From the NCBI GenBank assembly GCA_963781785.1, contig CAWAHD010000005.1, positions 1,984,001 through 2,048,000 of the forward strand: a stretch of 64,000 bases of DNA. Reading direction: 5' to 3'. A model generated the notes under the pieces. The model did not search any database and had not been told where the DNA came from. It was given only the letters and a program-made list of their open reading frames with translations. This stretch comes from CAWAHD01 sp963781785. GTDB lineage: Bacteria > Planctomycetota > Planctomycetia > Isosphaerales > Isosphaeraceae. Position 1 is the first letter of the stretch. Every line of letters starts with the position of its first letter. The position numbers were made by a program, and so were the translations under genes. This document shows, piece by piece, positions 27,345 through 39,100 of this stretch.

Positions 27345-29231
27345 ATGCCAGACCACCAGCTTGAGTCGGAATCGGCGGGGGAATCACAGAACGAGCCGCA
27401 GCCGCCCACGTCGCCTGAGCCCCGGCAACCGTCGCCCGGCGACGGGCTGGTCCGGCCGGCCCGAGGGTTCGTCCGGTTCCTTTATTCCAGCAATCCGTTC
27501 TATATCTTGAGCGCCGACCTCGTGTTCGTCGGCCTCAAGATTTCGTTCGGCTCACAAGGGCCCGCTTCCCAGACCTGGGCTCTGCTCTTCGGCCTGGGGG
27601 GCTACACGCTCTTGATGGCCGCCACCGCGTGCTTCTTGATCCGTGCCGGCAAGCTCTGGGACGACCTGCGCAGCTTGCTGATCCTGATCGTGATGATGTT
27701 CATGACGATGGCCATGAGCACTGACGACACGCTGGCGGTCAACCCCGCCAAGGGCACGCTCGGCTGCCTGGGGGGCTTGCTGTTCGCGGTGGTTGTCACC
27801 GAATCCGTCCTCCGCACGATCGGCCTGCGCCTGCCCGGCTGGTACCGCGCGGCTTACTACCTGATCCTCGCTCTGATATTTCTCTATCCGATCCTGCTCA
27901 TCCGGCTGGCCAGCGAGCCGGAAAGCCCACTTCTGCAATGGGCGCTCTTCGGTTTCCCTGTCCTGTCCGGACTGGTCTTGACCGCCCTCGTTCCAGCCGC
28001 GTGGGGCGGTCCGATCTATGTCGTCGCGAACGGCAGCCCGTGGCGCTGGCCGCTTTTTCCCTGGTCGCTGTTTTTGATCATGGCCGGCGGCCTGGCAGTC
28101 CGGTCTTCTTCGCTCTGCGTTTCGTTCCACTACGTCGGGGGCAGCCGCACCATCTTCGGGCCTTATTTTCTGGTGCCGATCGGGCTGGCAGTGAGCCTCA
28201 TCTGGCTCGAGATCGGCATCGCGAGCGGGCGCCGCGGCGTGATGTTCCTGGCGTCCGCGCTGCCGCTCTTGCTCGCCGGCACGTGCCTCTATGGGCATCG
28301 GTTCGAGCCCGTTTACCAGTATTTTCTCCACACATTCATGCGCACGCTGGGAGGCTCGCCCGCGTTTCTCACACTGATCGCGGCCGCCGTGTTCTATTTG
28401 TATGCCGCGGTTCGGAAGGTTCCTCTGGCATGCGAGTTCTTGTGCGTGGCTCTCATCGGGCTTGGCATGGTCGGCCCGCACACCGTCATCGCTTATGATC
28501 TCGATCAATCGAGGCCCGTTCCAGTGCTGGCGGCTGGCCTCTTGCTGGGATCGATTGCCTGGCGCCGCCACTCCGCATTTCGCGCCGCAACCGCGGCCTG
28601 CCTGCTGGTGTTGAGCGGCACCGATCTTTGTGCGCAGGTCTGGCCCGCGGCGCCGCTCGCGTCGATCGCCATCCACCTCACGATGGCGGCGCTGCTCGTT
28701 CTCGGAGCCGGTTTTGACAACTGGCTGCGCGACCTGGCGCAAGTGATCTGCCCGATGGTGCTCGCGGCGCTCGGGGTCGGCGCCGTCTTTCGATTGCCGA
28801 TGATCGAGCCGTTCGTTCCCATGTCGATCATCTCCTGGTACCCGCTGTTGGCCATCGTCATTGCGGCAACTTACGGCGTCTCCATGCGGCAGATGCTCTT
28901 CACGGCGAGCGCGGTCTTCACACTCGCATCCTGGGTGCTTGATTCCGGGCTGCACGGCTACCAGCAGCTTCGCAGGCTCTTTTTGGGCCTTGACGAGATC
29001 TTGGCGGGCATCCTCTTCTTCATCGTTGCCCTGGCGATCAGCCTCCGGAAAGCCGGATTGGTTCCTCCAATCGAGATCGGACCTCTGATCCGCCGGATCC
29101 GCGTCACCGTCCCGGAGGTCGGCCCGGATTCGTACTGGGAGGCCGATGATGTGGGAGGCGACGAGCCCAGCTTCCTCGACACCCAGGATGGCGCCCGACC
29201 GGCCGAGGACATCAGGCGATCAAGTCCTTGA
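27345..29231 (+). CDS. Large polytopic membrane protein, function unknown
   Basis: The 628-residue product starts at ATG 27345 after GAGGGAGG. A ~45-residue Pro/Glu/Ser-rich cytoplasmic-type N-terminus precedes about 18 predicted membrane helices, nearly without soluble loops. The last ~50 residues are acidic and soluble. No transport or glycosyltransferase motif is recognised; the all-membrane architecture resembles DUF2339-like proteins only in general terms. Its last 20 nt overlap the tail of the convergent DUF1501 gene. Confidence 0.8.
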   Translation: MPDHQLESESAGESQNEPQPPTSPEPRQPSPGDGLVRPARGFVRFLYSSNPFYILSADLVFVGLKISFGSQGPASQTWALLFGLGGYTLLMAATACFLIRAGKLWDDLRSLLILIVMMFMTMAMSTDDTLAVNPAKGTLGCLGGLLFAVVVTESVLRTIGLRLPGWYRAAYYLILALIFLYPILLIRLASEPESPLLQWALFGFPVLSGLVLTALVPAAWGGPIYVVANGSPWRWPLFPWSLFLIMAGGLAVRSSSLCVSFHYVGGSRTIFGPYFLVPIGLAVSLIWLEIGIASGRRGVMFLASALPLLLAGTCLYGHRFEPVYQYFLHTFMRTLGGSPAFLTLIAAAVFYLYAAVRKVPLACEFLCVALIGLGMVGPHTVIAYDLDQSRPVPVLAAGLLLGSIAWRRHSAFRAATAACLLVLSGTDLCAQVWPAAPLASIAIHLTMAALLVLGAGFDNWLRDLAQVICPMVLAALGVGAVFRLPMIEPFVPMSIISWYPLLAIVIAATYGVSMRQMLFTASAVFTLASWVLDSGLHGYQQLRRLFLGLDEILAGILFFIVALAISLRKAGLVPPIEIGPLIRRIRVTVPEVGPDSYWEADDVGGDEPSFLDTQDGARPAEDIRRSSP

Positions 29232-30702
29232 CAACCGTCCCGTGAACGTCGGTCAGGCGAAAGTCTCTGCCGGCGTATCGATAGGTAAAGTGCTCATGAT
29301 CGAATCCCAGGAGATACAAGATTGTCGCGTGCAGGTCGTGGACGTGGACTTTTTTCTCGACCGCCTGGAACCCGAGGTCGTCGGTGGCGCCATGGACGTA
29401 GCCTCCCTTGACGCCGCCGCCGGCCATCCACATCGTGAAGCCGTAGTGGTTATGGTCGCGGCCGTTCATCTTGCCCTGGTTTGATCCGGGAGTGGGTAGC
29501 TCGACGGTGGGTGTGCGGCCGAACTCGCCACCCCAGATCACCAGGGTGTCTTCCAGCATTCCGCGCGCTTTCAGATCCATGAGGAACGCGGCGATCGGCC
29601 GGTCGCACTGGCGGGCCAGCTCGCGATGGCCCGTGGCGAGGTCGTCGTGATGGTCCCAGGGCTGGCCGTCCCCGTGCCAGAGCTGGACAAACCGGACGCC
29701 GCGCTCCAGGAGCCGCCGCGTCGCCAGAAGTTGGCGAGCGTGCACGCCCGGCCCGTACAGCCGGCGCACCGCCTCGGGCTCCTGGGTCACATCGAATGCG
29801 TCGGCCGCCTCCGACTGCATCCGGAATGCCAGCTCGAACGACTGGATCCGTGCCTCCAGTTCCTGTTCGCCCGGCCGGCGATCGAGGTGCCGCCGGTTGA
29901 GCTCAGCCAGGAGGTCAAGCTGGGCACGCTGCTCCTCCGGGCCCATCGCGCGGTTCCGGATGTGCGCGATCAGCTTTTCGATCTCGGTGTGCTTGCTGTC
30001 GATGTACGTTCCCTGGTAGATCCCGGGCAGAAATGCCGATTGCCAGTTCTGCGACTCGGCGATCGGAAATCCGCCGGGGCACATGACAACGAACCCCGGA
30101 AGATTCTGGTTCTCGGTCCCCAGGCCATAGAGTACCCACGAGCCGACGCACGGCCGCGCCTGCCGCGCTTCGCCGCAGTTCATCAGCATCAGCGACGGTT
30201 CATGGTTGGGAACATCGGCATGCATCGAGCGGATCACGCAGATGTCGTCGATCATGCCGGCCGTATGGGCAAAAAGATCGCTGACCTCGATCCCGCTCTG
30301 GCCATACCGGCGAAAGCCGAAGGGAGACGCCATGGCAGCCCCCGTCTTCCGCTCGGTCGGCAGGTTGGACGGCACCGGCTTGCCGTTATTGCGATCGAGA
30401 ACCGGCTTGGGGTCGAACGTGTCGACGTGCGACGGCCCGCCATTCATGAACAGGTGCACGACGCGCTTGGCCCTCGCGCGGAGCGGCGGCTGCTTGGGAA
30501 GGAGCGGATTCGCCCCGATCTTGGACGAACCCGAGAGCGCGGTTCTGGCCGCGCCGTCCGCTGCGCGGGCCGCCGGCCCCAACAGGCCAGCCTCGGTCAT
30601 CAGGCCGCCAAGAGCCAGTGCGCCCATGCCCATGCCCGAGCGGCCCAAGAGCTCGCGCCGGGTCATCACAAGGTCGTGGATCTTCACCCGATGATCAGAC
30701 AT
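29212..30702 (-). CDS. DUF1501 domain-containing protein, Tat-exported
   Basis: The 496-residue protein starts at ATG 30702 with GAAGGAGAG upstream. A twin-arginine signal (MTRRELLGRSGMGMGALALG) predicts Tat export. The DUF1501 core follows, related to sulfatases/alkaline phosphatases by fold: VVHLFMNGGPSHVDTFDPKP, GVRFVQLWHGDGQPWDHHDD, LVIWGGEFGRTP and MNGRDHNHYGFTMWMAGGG. In planctomycetes DUF1501 genes regularly follow DUF1553/DUF1549 genes, as here (51 nt apart, same strand), and the pair is thought to act together outside the cytoplasm. The reaction is unknown. Confidence 0.93.
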   Translation of the reverse strand: MSDHRVKIHDLVMTRRELLGRSGMGMGALALGGLMTEAGLLGPAARAADGAARTALSGSSKIGANPLLPKQPPLRARAKRVVHLFMNGGPSHVDTFDPKPVLDRNNGKPVPSNLPTERKTGAAMASPFGFRRYGQSGIEVSDLFAHTAGMIDDICVIRSMHADVPNHEPSLMLMNCGEARQARPCVGSWVLYGLGTENQNLPGFVVMCPGGFPIAESQNWQSAFLPGIYQGTYIDSKHTEIEKLIAHIRNRAMGPEEQRAQLDLLAELNRRHLDRRPGEQELEARIQSFELAFRMQSEAADAFDVTQEPEAVRRLYGPGVHARQLLATRRLLERGVRFVQLWHGDGQPWDHHDDLATGHRELARQCDRPIAAFLMDLKARGMLEDTLVIWGGEFGRTPTVELPTPGSNQGKMNGRDHNHYGFTMWMAGGGVKGGYVHGATDDLGFQAVEKKVHVHDLHATILYLLGFDHEHFTYRYAGRDFRLTDVHGTVVKDLIA

Positions 30703-30753
30703 AACTCTCCTTCTTCAGAACGACCGGCCAGCCGGCCGGCCTCACGATCTGAT

Positions 30754-33700
30754 TTAATCCACAAACATGAATTCGTTCGTGAGAAGCAGGACCTGGCCCA
30801 ACTGTTCCCAGCGCGACAGCGGGGGCTCGCCGTCTCCGCCACGGCGAGACAGCCTCCACGCCGGCGCGATCCCCTTGGCCGGCCCGGTCTCGTGCCGGAT
30901 GAAGTGGATGGCCAGGGCCAGCTCGTCGGCATCGGGCCCTCGGCCCAGGACCAGGCGATACAGGCGGCGCACGGTCTCGGCGGGATACTCGGCCGAGCCG
31001 CCTAGGGCGGCTGTCGAGTCTCCTGTTGGGGCCACCCCGGCCGTCGCAGCGAGCCGCCTGGCCTGCTCGTGCAAGAACGGGCTGTTCATCAGGAATAACG
31101 CTTGTTGCGGCACCGTCGTCACGAACCGGCGAGGGCTGGTGGCGTCTGGCACGGCAAAGTCAAACGTCCGGTACGTTCCGTCCAGGTTCTGGCGGTCGAT
31201 CAGGCCGTAGATGGTGCGCCGGGTGGAAAATGCCGGGTCAGTCAGCGCCGACGAAGGTCCGCCCAGCCCCGGACCGAGTGCTCCCGAAACGGCCAGAACC
31301 GAGTCGCGCATCGCCTCGAAATCGAGTCGCTGGCGATTGAACCGCCAGAGCAGCCGGTTCTCCGGGTCGCGTGCGAGCGCGTCCCTTCGGGGGGCACTTG
31401 CCTCTTGATAGGTGCTGGAAAGCATGATGCGCCGGTGCAGCGCCTTGATCGACCAGCCCGAGCTCATGAACGCAAAAGCCAGGTCGTCGAGCAAATCGGG
31501 ATGAGTCGGCGGGTCGCTGCGCACGCCGAAATCGCTGGGAGTCGTGACCAGGCCCTTGCCGAAATGCCACTGCCAGACCCGGTTGACCAGCACGCGGGCC
31601 GTCAGCGGATTGCGGCTGTCGGCGATCGCCTGGGCGAGCTCGAGCCGGCCACTCCCCGACTTGAATGGAGCGGCGTGTGGGCCCGGCCAGCACTTTGAGG
31701 AACCGCCGCGGGACCGCCTGGCCTTGCCGGCCGGGATTGCCGCGAACGAAGACGTGCGGGTCAACGGGCTTGGGAGCATCCTTCAGCACCATCGCCCGCG
31801 CCGGAGCCGCCGGATGCGTCGCATTGAGCTGCTGAATGGCTCCATTCAACTTCGCAAGCCGGTTGCCCTGCGTCTGATCCAGGAACAGCCGCGACTGATC
31901 CGCTGAAACCGCAAGCACGCCGCCCGCGTCGAACAGTGCCCGCCGCAACGACTCCCACTCGGGCTCGGCCAGGCTCCCGGTCGCCGCGGGCGATTTCGCC
32001 CTTCGTTCCTTCAACCGCGTTTCCAGCCCTGCAAAAAGCGACGCGTACCGGTCAGCGACGTCGCTCATCTTCGACGGCGGGCTTCCCAGGACGGTCTTGA
32101 CCACGAGCGGATGCACCCGCGCGGCTTTCGAGTCTTTCGGCTCGACAAGCGCACGTTGCAAGTCGGCCGCCTTGGCCGCAAACTGATCGCGCGATAACGC
32201 TGCATATGCGTGCCAGGGTTTGAGAACGGGGTCCGAAGCCGCGTCCGGTGAGGAAACGCGGCGCCTCCACAGGCTCATCACGCCGCGCAGCCGCCGTGCG
32301 TTCAAGCCGTCGGCACGGGCTCGTTCCTCCAGCCCGCGGCTACGGGCCTCGAACTTCAGGGTCTCCGCGGCCTTCCAGTACGCGGCCAGCCGGGACTGGA
32401 CGTCGACCATGAAATCATTCCGGCGGGCCGCCAGGTAGTCGTCGCGCGCCTTGGTCGCTGCCGCCAGCTTACGTTTGTAATCGGCCGATTGGGCGTCTGT
32501 GCCGCGCTCTTCGAGAAGCGGCAAGTCGTCCGGCTCGACCGAGCTGGCGAATACGCCGTAAAGCGAATAATAGTCCTCTGTCGGGATCGGGTCGAACTTG
32601 TGGTCGTGGCAGCGGGCACACGTGACCGTCAGGCCCAGAAACCCGCGACAGACGACGTCGATCCGGTCGTCGATGATCTCGTTTTGATCGAGCAGAAACC
32701 GGCGTCCCACTGTCAGGAAGCCCATCGCGGCCAGCGGCCGCCGGTCGTCGCCCTTGGCGATCTGGTCGGCCGCCACCTGCTCCCGGACGAATTGATCGAA
32801 GGGCAAGTCGGAGTTGAAAGCCGAAATGACGTAATCGCGATACGTATAGGCGTACGGATAGCGCCGATCCTGGGTGAAGACATAGCCCTTGGTGTCAGCA
32901 TACCGCGCGACGTCCAGCCAGTGCCGGCCCCACCGTTCGCCATACCGCGGCGACGCCAGCAGCCGGTCGACCAGCCGCTCGAACGAGTCAGCCGACGAGT
33001 CGGCCACGAACTGGTCGACCTCCTCGGGGGTCGGCGGAATGCCCCAGAGGTCGATCGTTGCCCGGCGGATCAGCGTCTGCTTCTCTGCTCTCGGGGATGG
33101 CGTGATTCCCGTCGCCTCGAGCCGGGCCAGGACGAAAGCGTCGACCGGCGTGCGGATCCAGGCCCGGTTCTTGGCAAGCGGAGGAGTTACCTTGCGCACC
33201 GGCTGGAACGCCCAGTGCGTGACCGGTTCACCTGCGGCCGGAGCCGCCAGTCCGACCGAATTGCCTTGGCCATTTTTGTCCGCCGGCCACGGCACTCCCA
33301 GAGTGACCCACTGACGCAGGATCGCCACGGCCGGATCCGAAAGCTTGCCGGACGGAGGCATCTTCAGGTCTTCGTGGGTGTGCGAGACCGCCTGCACCAG
33401 CAGGCTCTCCGCCGGTTTGCCGGCAACGACGGCGGGCCCATTTTCCCCGCCCTTGAGCACCGCCTCCCGGCTGTCCAGTCTCAACCCCGACGATTGCTTC
33501 TTGGGACCATGGCATTTGAGGCAACTGTCCACCAGGATCGGCCGCACCCGCGACTCGAAAAACTCGATCGACTCCGGTGGAAACGCTCCCCCAGCAGAAC
33601 GACCGGGCCCCTCCTCACTCGCAACGAGCCGCCCAGCCAGCACCGGGACAAGCGTTGCCAGCCCGAAAATCATCCCCCAGGCCGCTTGACCTGCTGGCCC

Positions 33701-33754
33701 AGCGCGCCGCCGCGCTTGGTCACATCGATTTCGATCGAACTGCAAGCAAGCCAT
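30754..33754 (-). pseudogene. Planctomycete cytochrome C / DUF1549 / DUF1553 protein with one frameshift
   Basis: The gene should encode about 1000 residues. The first part (33754 to ~31690) has a signal-like helix (MIFGLATLVPVLAGRLVA), a PSCyt1 heme-binding motif SCLKCHGP, the DUF1549 core (ADTKGYVFTQDRRYPYAYTY, RDYVISAFNSDLPFDQFV) and a second CxxCH (TCARCHDHKFDPIPTEDYYS). Near 31690, in GGGCCC, the frame changes. The DUF1553 part (GSGRLELAQAIADSRNPLTA, RVLVNRVWQWHFGKGLV) then runs to 30754 in the next frame. Removing one base restores one protein. It is in an operon with the DUF1501 gene. Start uncertain: ATG 33754 or 33673. Sequencing error is likely, because the two parts join precisely at a conserved block. 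Confidence 0.88.
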
Positions 33755-34061
33755 GGGTTAAGGAAACCAATGGGACAGCGGGGGCGGGGTGGATTCTCGG
33801 CCGCTCAGGCACGCGAACAGGCGGGTCGGGAGGCCGTCGCGCGGAAACGACGAGGCTGCGTCAAAAACCGCGCAGGCGACTGCTCAATTATGGCGGGACG
33901 CTACCATCCTGGCAACCCCCAGCCCCATCCGACAGCCACCACAATCGTTCCGATCGGGACGCCCCCATGAACCAAACCAAACGGATCGTCCGGCGTCCGT
34001 GGTTCCCCTTCGACCATCCCATCTTCCCAGAACCCTCACGCAAAATCCGCGCAAGTCGGCA
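33755..34061. other. Intergenic region between divergent operons
   Basis: This region separates the DUF1553 operon (-) from the TetR/RND operon (+). Short open frames exist, for example a 32-codon one at 33967, but none has a ribosome site. No repeats are seen. Confidence 0.4.
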
Positions 34062-34110
34062 TTGACCCCCAGTTGTCCAGCTTTACAATGTGGACTGACC
34101 GGTCAGTCCA
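34062..34110 (+). promoter_or_regulatory. Promoter and perfect 20-bp palindromic operator of the RND efflux operon
   Basis: A -35 TTGACC (34062-34067) and a -10 TACAAT (34084-34089) are 16 nt apart. Immediately downstream, at the expected transcription start, lies TGGACTGACCGGTCAGTCCA (34091-34110), a perfect 20-bp palindrome of the classical TetR/AcrR type. The adjacent TetR gene begins 20 nt later. Repression by blocking initiation is the natural reading. Confidence 0.8.
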
Positions 34111-34129
34111 TTCCCGCCTTGGGGGGTGC

Positions 34130-34816
34130 ATGAGCGAATTGACGGCACGAAGATCGAGAACGACAACGGACGAGGCGGTTTGCGCTCGCCGGGAAGAGAT
34201 CCTGGAAACCGCCACGGAGTTGTTCGCGGAGCACGGCTTCTCGGACGCGGTCACTCAGGCGCTCGCCGAGCGGTTGCAGGTGGGAAAGGGGACGATCTAC
34301 CGGCACTTTCCCAGCAAGCGCGACCTGTTTCTGGCGGCGGCGGACCGCGTGATGAAGAAGATGCAGGAACGCGTCGAGGCGAACATCGCCGGCATCACCG
34401 ACGGGCTGGAACGGATCACGCATGCCATTGTCGCGTTTCTGGCATTTTTTGCCGAACATCCCGCTTATGTCGAGCTGTTGATTCAGGAGCGGGCCCACTT
34501 CAAGGACCGCAAACGGCCGACCTACTTCGAGCATCGCGACGTCAATGTCGAACGCTGGCGCCAGGTCTATCGCGAACTCATCGCCGCCGGACGTGTCCGA
34601 GACATGCCCGTCGATCAGATCACAACGGTGGTCAGCAACCTGCTCTACGGGATCATGGTCACCAATTTCTTCAACGGCCAGCCCAAACCCTCCGACGTGC
34701 AGGCCAGAGAAATCTTGAATGTCGTCTTCTTCGGAATCTTGACCGACTCAGAAAAACACCGCCGCGGCGCAGAAGCGAAGGGCTCCGCGGAATGCCTACC
34801 CGGGGCGCAGGCTTGA
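34130..34816 (+). CDS. TetR/AcrR family regulator of the tandem RND efflux operon
   Basis: The 228-residue product has a TetR HTH (about 15-60: CARREEILETATELFAEHGF, SDAVTQALAERLQVGKGTIY, RHFPSKRDLF) and a helical C-terminal domain with YVELLIQERAHFKDRKRPTY. The start ATG 34130 lies just after the 20-bp palindrome; a GGGGGG stretch may serve as ribosome site. The adaptor and two RND pumps follow in the same direction, so it is probably their repressor. It is not closely similar to the TetR of the dev operon. Confidence 0.9.
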   Translation: MSELTARRSRTTTDEAVCARREEILETATELFAEHGFSDAVTQALAERLQVGKGTIYRHFPSKRDLFLAAADRVMKKMQERVEANIAGITDGLERITHAIVAFLAFFAEHPAYVELLIQERAHFKDRKRPTYFEHRDVNVERWRQVYRELIAAGRVRDMPVDQITTVVSNLLYGIMVTNFFNGQPKPSDVQAREILNVVFFGILTDSEKHRRGAEAKGSAECLPGAQA

Positions 34817-34850
34817 TCGCCTCGCTCTTTACAGAGAGGTTCGTGCACTC

Positions 34851-36126
34851 ATGAATCGGCAGCCGTCGATCGTCATGCTGGCGGGCTTGTTGGCAAGTGC
34901 GACCGCGACGGGGTGTCAGCACGCGGCTTCGGCCCCCGTGAAGGGGCCCCCGATCGTCACTTACGACCTGCCGATCACCCGCACCATCACGGATTACGAG
35001 GAATTCCCGGGCCAGACCAGGGCCATCTACGATATCGACGTCCGCGCGGGTCTCGGGGTACATGACCGAGGTCTGCTTCAATGACGGTGACCTCGTGAAG
35101 AAGGACCAGGTTCTCTTTGTCATCGATCCGCGCCAGTACAAGGCCGAGCTTGATCGCGCCAAGGGCAACGTTCAGCAGATCGAGGCCCACCTCTGGCGCG
35201 TCGAGAAGGAGTATCACCGAGCCAAGGGCCTGCTGGCGCGCGCATCCATCAGCCAGGAAGAATGCGATCGCTACGAGGCCGACTGGAAGGAAACCGACGC
35301 CAATCTGAAGCTCGCCAAGGGCAACCGCGATCTTGCCCAGCTCAACTTTGATTGGTGCGAGGTCAAGGCCAGCATCTCGGGCCTCTGCAGCCGCCGCATG
35401 GTCGACCCGGGAAACCTGGTCAAGGCCGACGACACGATCCTCACCTCGATCGTGAGCCTCGACCCCATCTACGTCTACTTCGACGTGCACGAGCAGGCGA
35501 TGCTCAAGATCCGCAGGCTGATGGATCAGGGAAAAATCAAGGCAAAATCCCTCCGCGAGGTGCCCGTCAAGATCAGCCTGTCTGATGAAGCCGAGGAGAG
35601 CTTCGCCCACCAGGGGATGGTCGACTTCACCGACAACCACGTCGACATCAACACCGGCACGCTTCAGTTCCGCGCCAAGCTGCCGAATCCGGACCACTTC
35701 ATCACCTCGGGTCTGTTTGTGCGAGTGCGGTTGCCGATCGGCGACGCTCACCCCGCGATCATGATTCGCGAAAAAGCCCGTGTCACCGACCAGGGGATCA
35801 ACCGGGTCTGGGTGGTCAGGCGGGCCACCGATAAAGACGGCCAGCCGCTTTCCACCAAGGACCCCAAGAACCCGACGGCCCTCTACAGGCCGTTTCCCAT
35901 CAACGTCGGAGACCTTGGCGTTCTCGTCGACGGCTACCGTGAGATCGCACAGGGGATCAAGGCCGATGACTGGGTGGTCGTGAGCGGAATGCAGCGACTT
36001 CACGAGGGAGATCCCGTGCTCGTCGAGCAATACCGCGACGAGACGAAAGCCGAATCGGAACCGGTTCCCACCGAGTCTCCCGACAACCACAAGGAGCAGG
36101 CTGCCCGGCCCGCCCACGCGAACTAA
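34851..36126 (+). pseudogene. HlyD/AcrA-type RND periplasmic adaptor lipoprotein with a frameshift
   Basis: From ATG 34851 the product starts with a lipoprotein signal (LAGLLASATATGC lipobox) and IVTYDLPITRTITDYEEFPG then QTRAIYDIDVRA. At ~35046, in a CGCGCG run, the frame changes and the rest (SGYMTEVCFNDGDLVKKDQV, LFVIDPRQYKAELDRAKGNV) continues to 36126. Restoring two bases (one CG unit) gives DVRARVSGYM, the normal adaptor sequence, in one 425-residue protein. The alpha-hairpin, lipoyl and beta-barrel domains are complete. Unusually for AcrA, the Lys/Glu-rich C-terminal tail is long. It would link the RND pumps to an outer-membrane channel, which is not encoded in this window. Confidence 0.85.
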
Positions 36127-36173
36127 CCCAGTCGATCTTGATTGCTCGAACTCCCCCTACGCGAGCAGCCATC

Positions 36174-39100
36174 GTGTTTTCTCGCTTCTTCATCGACCGT
36201 CCGATCTTCGCCACCGTGCTCTCGATCGCGATCACACTGGCCGGGGCCATCTCGCTCTGGGCACTGCCGATCGCGATGTATCCGCCGATTGCACCGCCGA
36301 CGGTTAACGTGACCTGCCAGTATCCCGGGGCCAGCGCCCAGGTCGTTTCCGAAACCGTCGCTGCCCCGATCGAACAGCAGGTCAACGGCGTCGAGAACAT
36401 GATGTACATGTCGTCGCAGTGCACCAACGACGGCAGCTATACCCTCACCGTCACCTTCCGGCACGACGTCGATCTCAACCTCGCCCAGGTGCTGGTTCAG
36501 AACCGGGTCGCCCTGGCCGAGCCCCTTCTTCCCGACGTCATCAAGGCGACAGGGGTGACGACCAAGAAGAAAGCTCCTGACATCCTGCTGGCGATCGCGA
36601 TCTATTCGCCCGACGGCCGCTACGATCAGCTCTACCTCTCCAACTACGCACTGATTCACTTGAGGGATGTGCTGTCGCGGGTCCGCGGCGTCAGCGACGT
36701 CACGATGTTCGGCCAGCGCGATTACAGCATGCGGATCTGGCTCGATCCCGATAAGCTGGCCGTCCGCAACATGACCGCCGGCGACGTGGTCAATGCCTTG
36801 CGCGAGCAGAATCTCCAGGTGGCCGCCGGCCAGATCGGTCAATCCCCGATCAGGGACGGCCAGGAGACACAGGTCACCCTGAGCACTCTGGGCCGCCTCA
36901 CACTTCCGAAACAATTCGAGAACGTCATCGTCAAGACCACCCCCGCCGGCCAGGTCGTCCGCGTCCGGGACGTCGGCAGGGTCGCATTGGGCGCCAAGAA
37001 CGAAGATACCAGCAGCCGGGTCGATGGCCGCGCCGTCGCCAACATGGCCGTCTTCCAGCTTCCCGACGCCAATGCCCTGGCCACCGCCGACCTGATCAAG
37101 GCCAAGATTGAAGAGCTCAAGCAAGACTTCCCGCCGGGCGTCGACTACATGATCCGGTACGACACCACCCCCTTCATCCGCGAATCGATCCAGGAGGTCT
37201 TCAAGACCCTGCTGGATTCGGTGGTCCTGGTTGCGCTCGTCGTTCTCGTTTTCCTGCAAAACTGGCGGTCGGCCATCATCCCGTTGATTGCCGTGCCCGT
37301 GGGAATCGTCGGCACGTTCTCCGTGATGCTCGCGCTCGGCTTCTCGCTCAATAACCTGACGCTGTTCGGGCTTGTGCTTGCCATCGGCATCGTCGTCGAC
37401 GACGCCATCGTCGTCGTCGAGTCGGTCGAGCATCACATCGAGCGCGGCCTGAGGCCGCGGGATGCCACCATCAAGGCCATGAGCGAGGTCTCGGCACCCG
37501 TGATCGCCGTGGGTCTGGTCCTGAGCTCGGTCTTCATTCCCTGCGCATTCATCTCGGGGATCACCGGCCAGTTCTTCCGGCAGTTCGCGCTCACCATCGC
37601 CTCCTCGACCATCATCTCAACCTTCAACTCGCTGACCCTGAGTCCGGCGCTCGCTGCCATGCTCCTCAAGCCGCGCAAGAAGAAGGTCTACGAAACTTTG
37701 CCCTGGCCGGCATTCGTGCTCCTGGGCTTCTGGTTCGGCTACTCGCGGCTCGGGCCTCATCTGTTCGAGCCCGGCGCAGGCACCATGCTCGCCAGGCTCT
37801 CCTTCGCCGGCCCTCTCTTGAGCGAGCTGGCCCGCGTCCTGGGCTGTGAGCCGGCGATTGCAGCGAATCTCGCGGGAGGGCTCTTGGGAGGGCTCTTGGC
37901 GCTCGGCTTCAGTTGGCCGATCAACCGCGTCCTGGGCGTCGGCTTCCACCTGTTCAATCGCGGGTTTCAGGCCACCGCCAACGGCTACGCTCGCTTCGTC
38001 GGCGGGATGTTGAGGGTCTGCGTCCTGGTGCTCTGCCTCTATGGAGGAATCCTGGGACTGACGTACTGGGGTTTCCTGAATACCCCCCGCGGGTTCATCC
38101 CTTCACAAGACATGGGATACCTGCTGGTCAACGTCCAGCTCCCCGACGCATCGTCGCTGGAGCGGACCCAGGAGGTCATCCAGACGATCGAGAAAGTGGC
38201 CCACCAAACCAAGGGCATCAACGCGACCGTGGGTATCGCCGGCCAGTCGCTCCTGATGAACGCCTATGGGTCAAACTTCGGGACGATGTTCGTCACCCTG
38301 GACAGTTTTGACAAGCGGACCACCCCGGATACCTATTACGAAGCGATCATGAACAAGCTGCGCAGGGCGCTCCCGCGGATCACCGAAGCCGAGGTCGCCA
38401 TCTTCGGGCCGCCGCCGGTCCGAGGCGTGGGCAGGGCCGGCGGCTACATGATCATGATCGAAGACCGCGGCGACCTCGGCCCCAGACAGCTTCAAGAACA
38501 GATCCAGAACCTGGTCAAGAAGTCCAACAAGATCGACATCCTCGGTAACCCCATCGCACTCAAGCCAAAACCGCCCACCCTCGCCGAGCGACTGCGCCGG
38601 CTGCTGTTCGGTCCCGACAAGGATGAAAAGCCCGAAATGGTCATGGAGCCGCCGGTCCTGGTCGGCAACACGTCCGTCTTTCGAGCGGACGTCCCCCAGA
38701 TTTTCCTCGACGTCGACCGGTCCGCCTGCCTCTTGAAGGGTGTCGCTCTCGTCGACGCCTTTAACACGTTGCAGGTCTATCTGGGCTCGCTCTACATCAA
38801 CGACTTCAACCTGTTCGGCCGGACCTGGCAGGTGATCGCGCAGTCGGAAGCCAAGTATCGTGACCAGAAAGACGACATCAGCCGGCTGCGCGTGCGGAAC
38901 TTGAGCGGGACCATGGTTCCCCTGGGCTCCGTGGCCAGGCCGGTCGACTTTCAGGGTCCGCTCGTCTTGACCCGGTACAACAACTATCCGGCCGCCTCGA
39001 TCAACGGCAACGCCGCTCCCGGAGTGAGCACCCGGACGGCCATCGACCGGATGGGGCAGCTCGCCGCCGATGAGCTTCCCGGCTCCATGAACTTTGAGTG

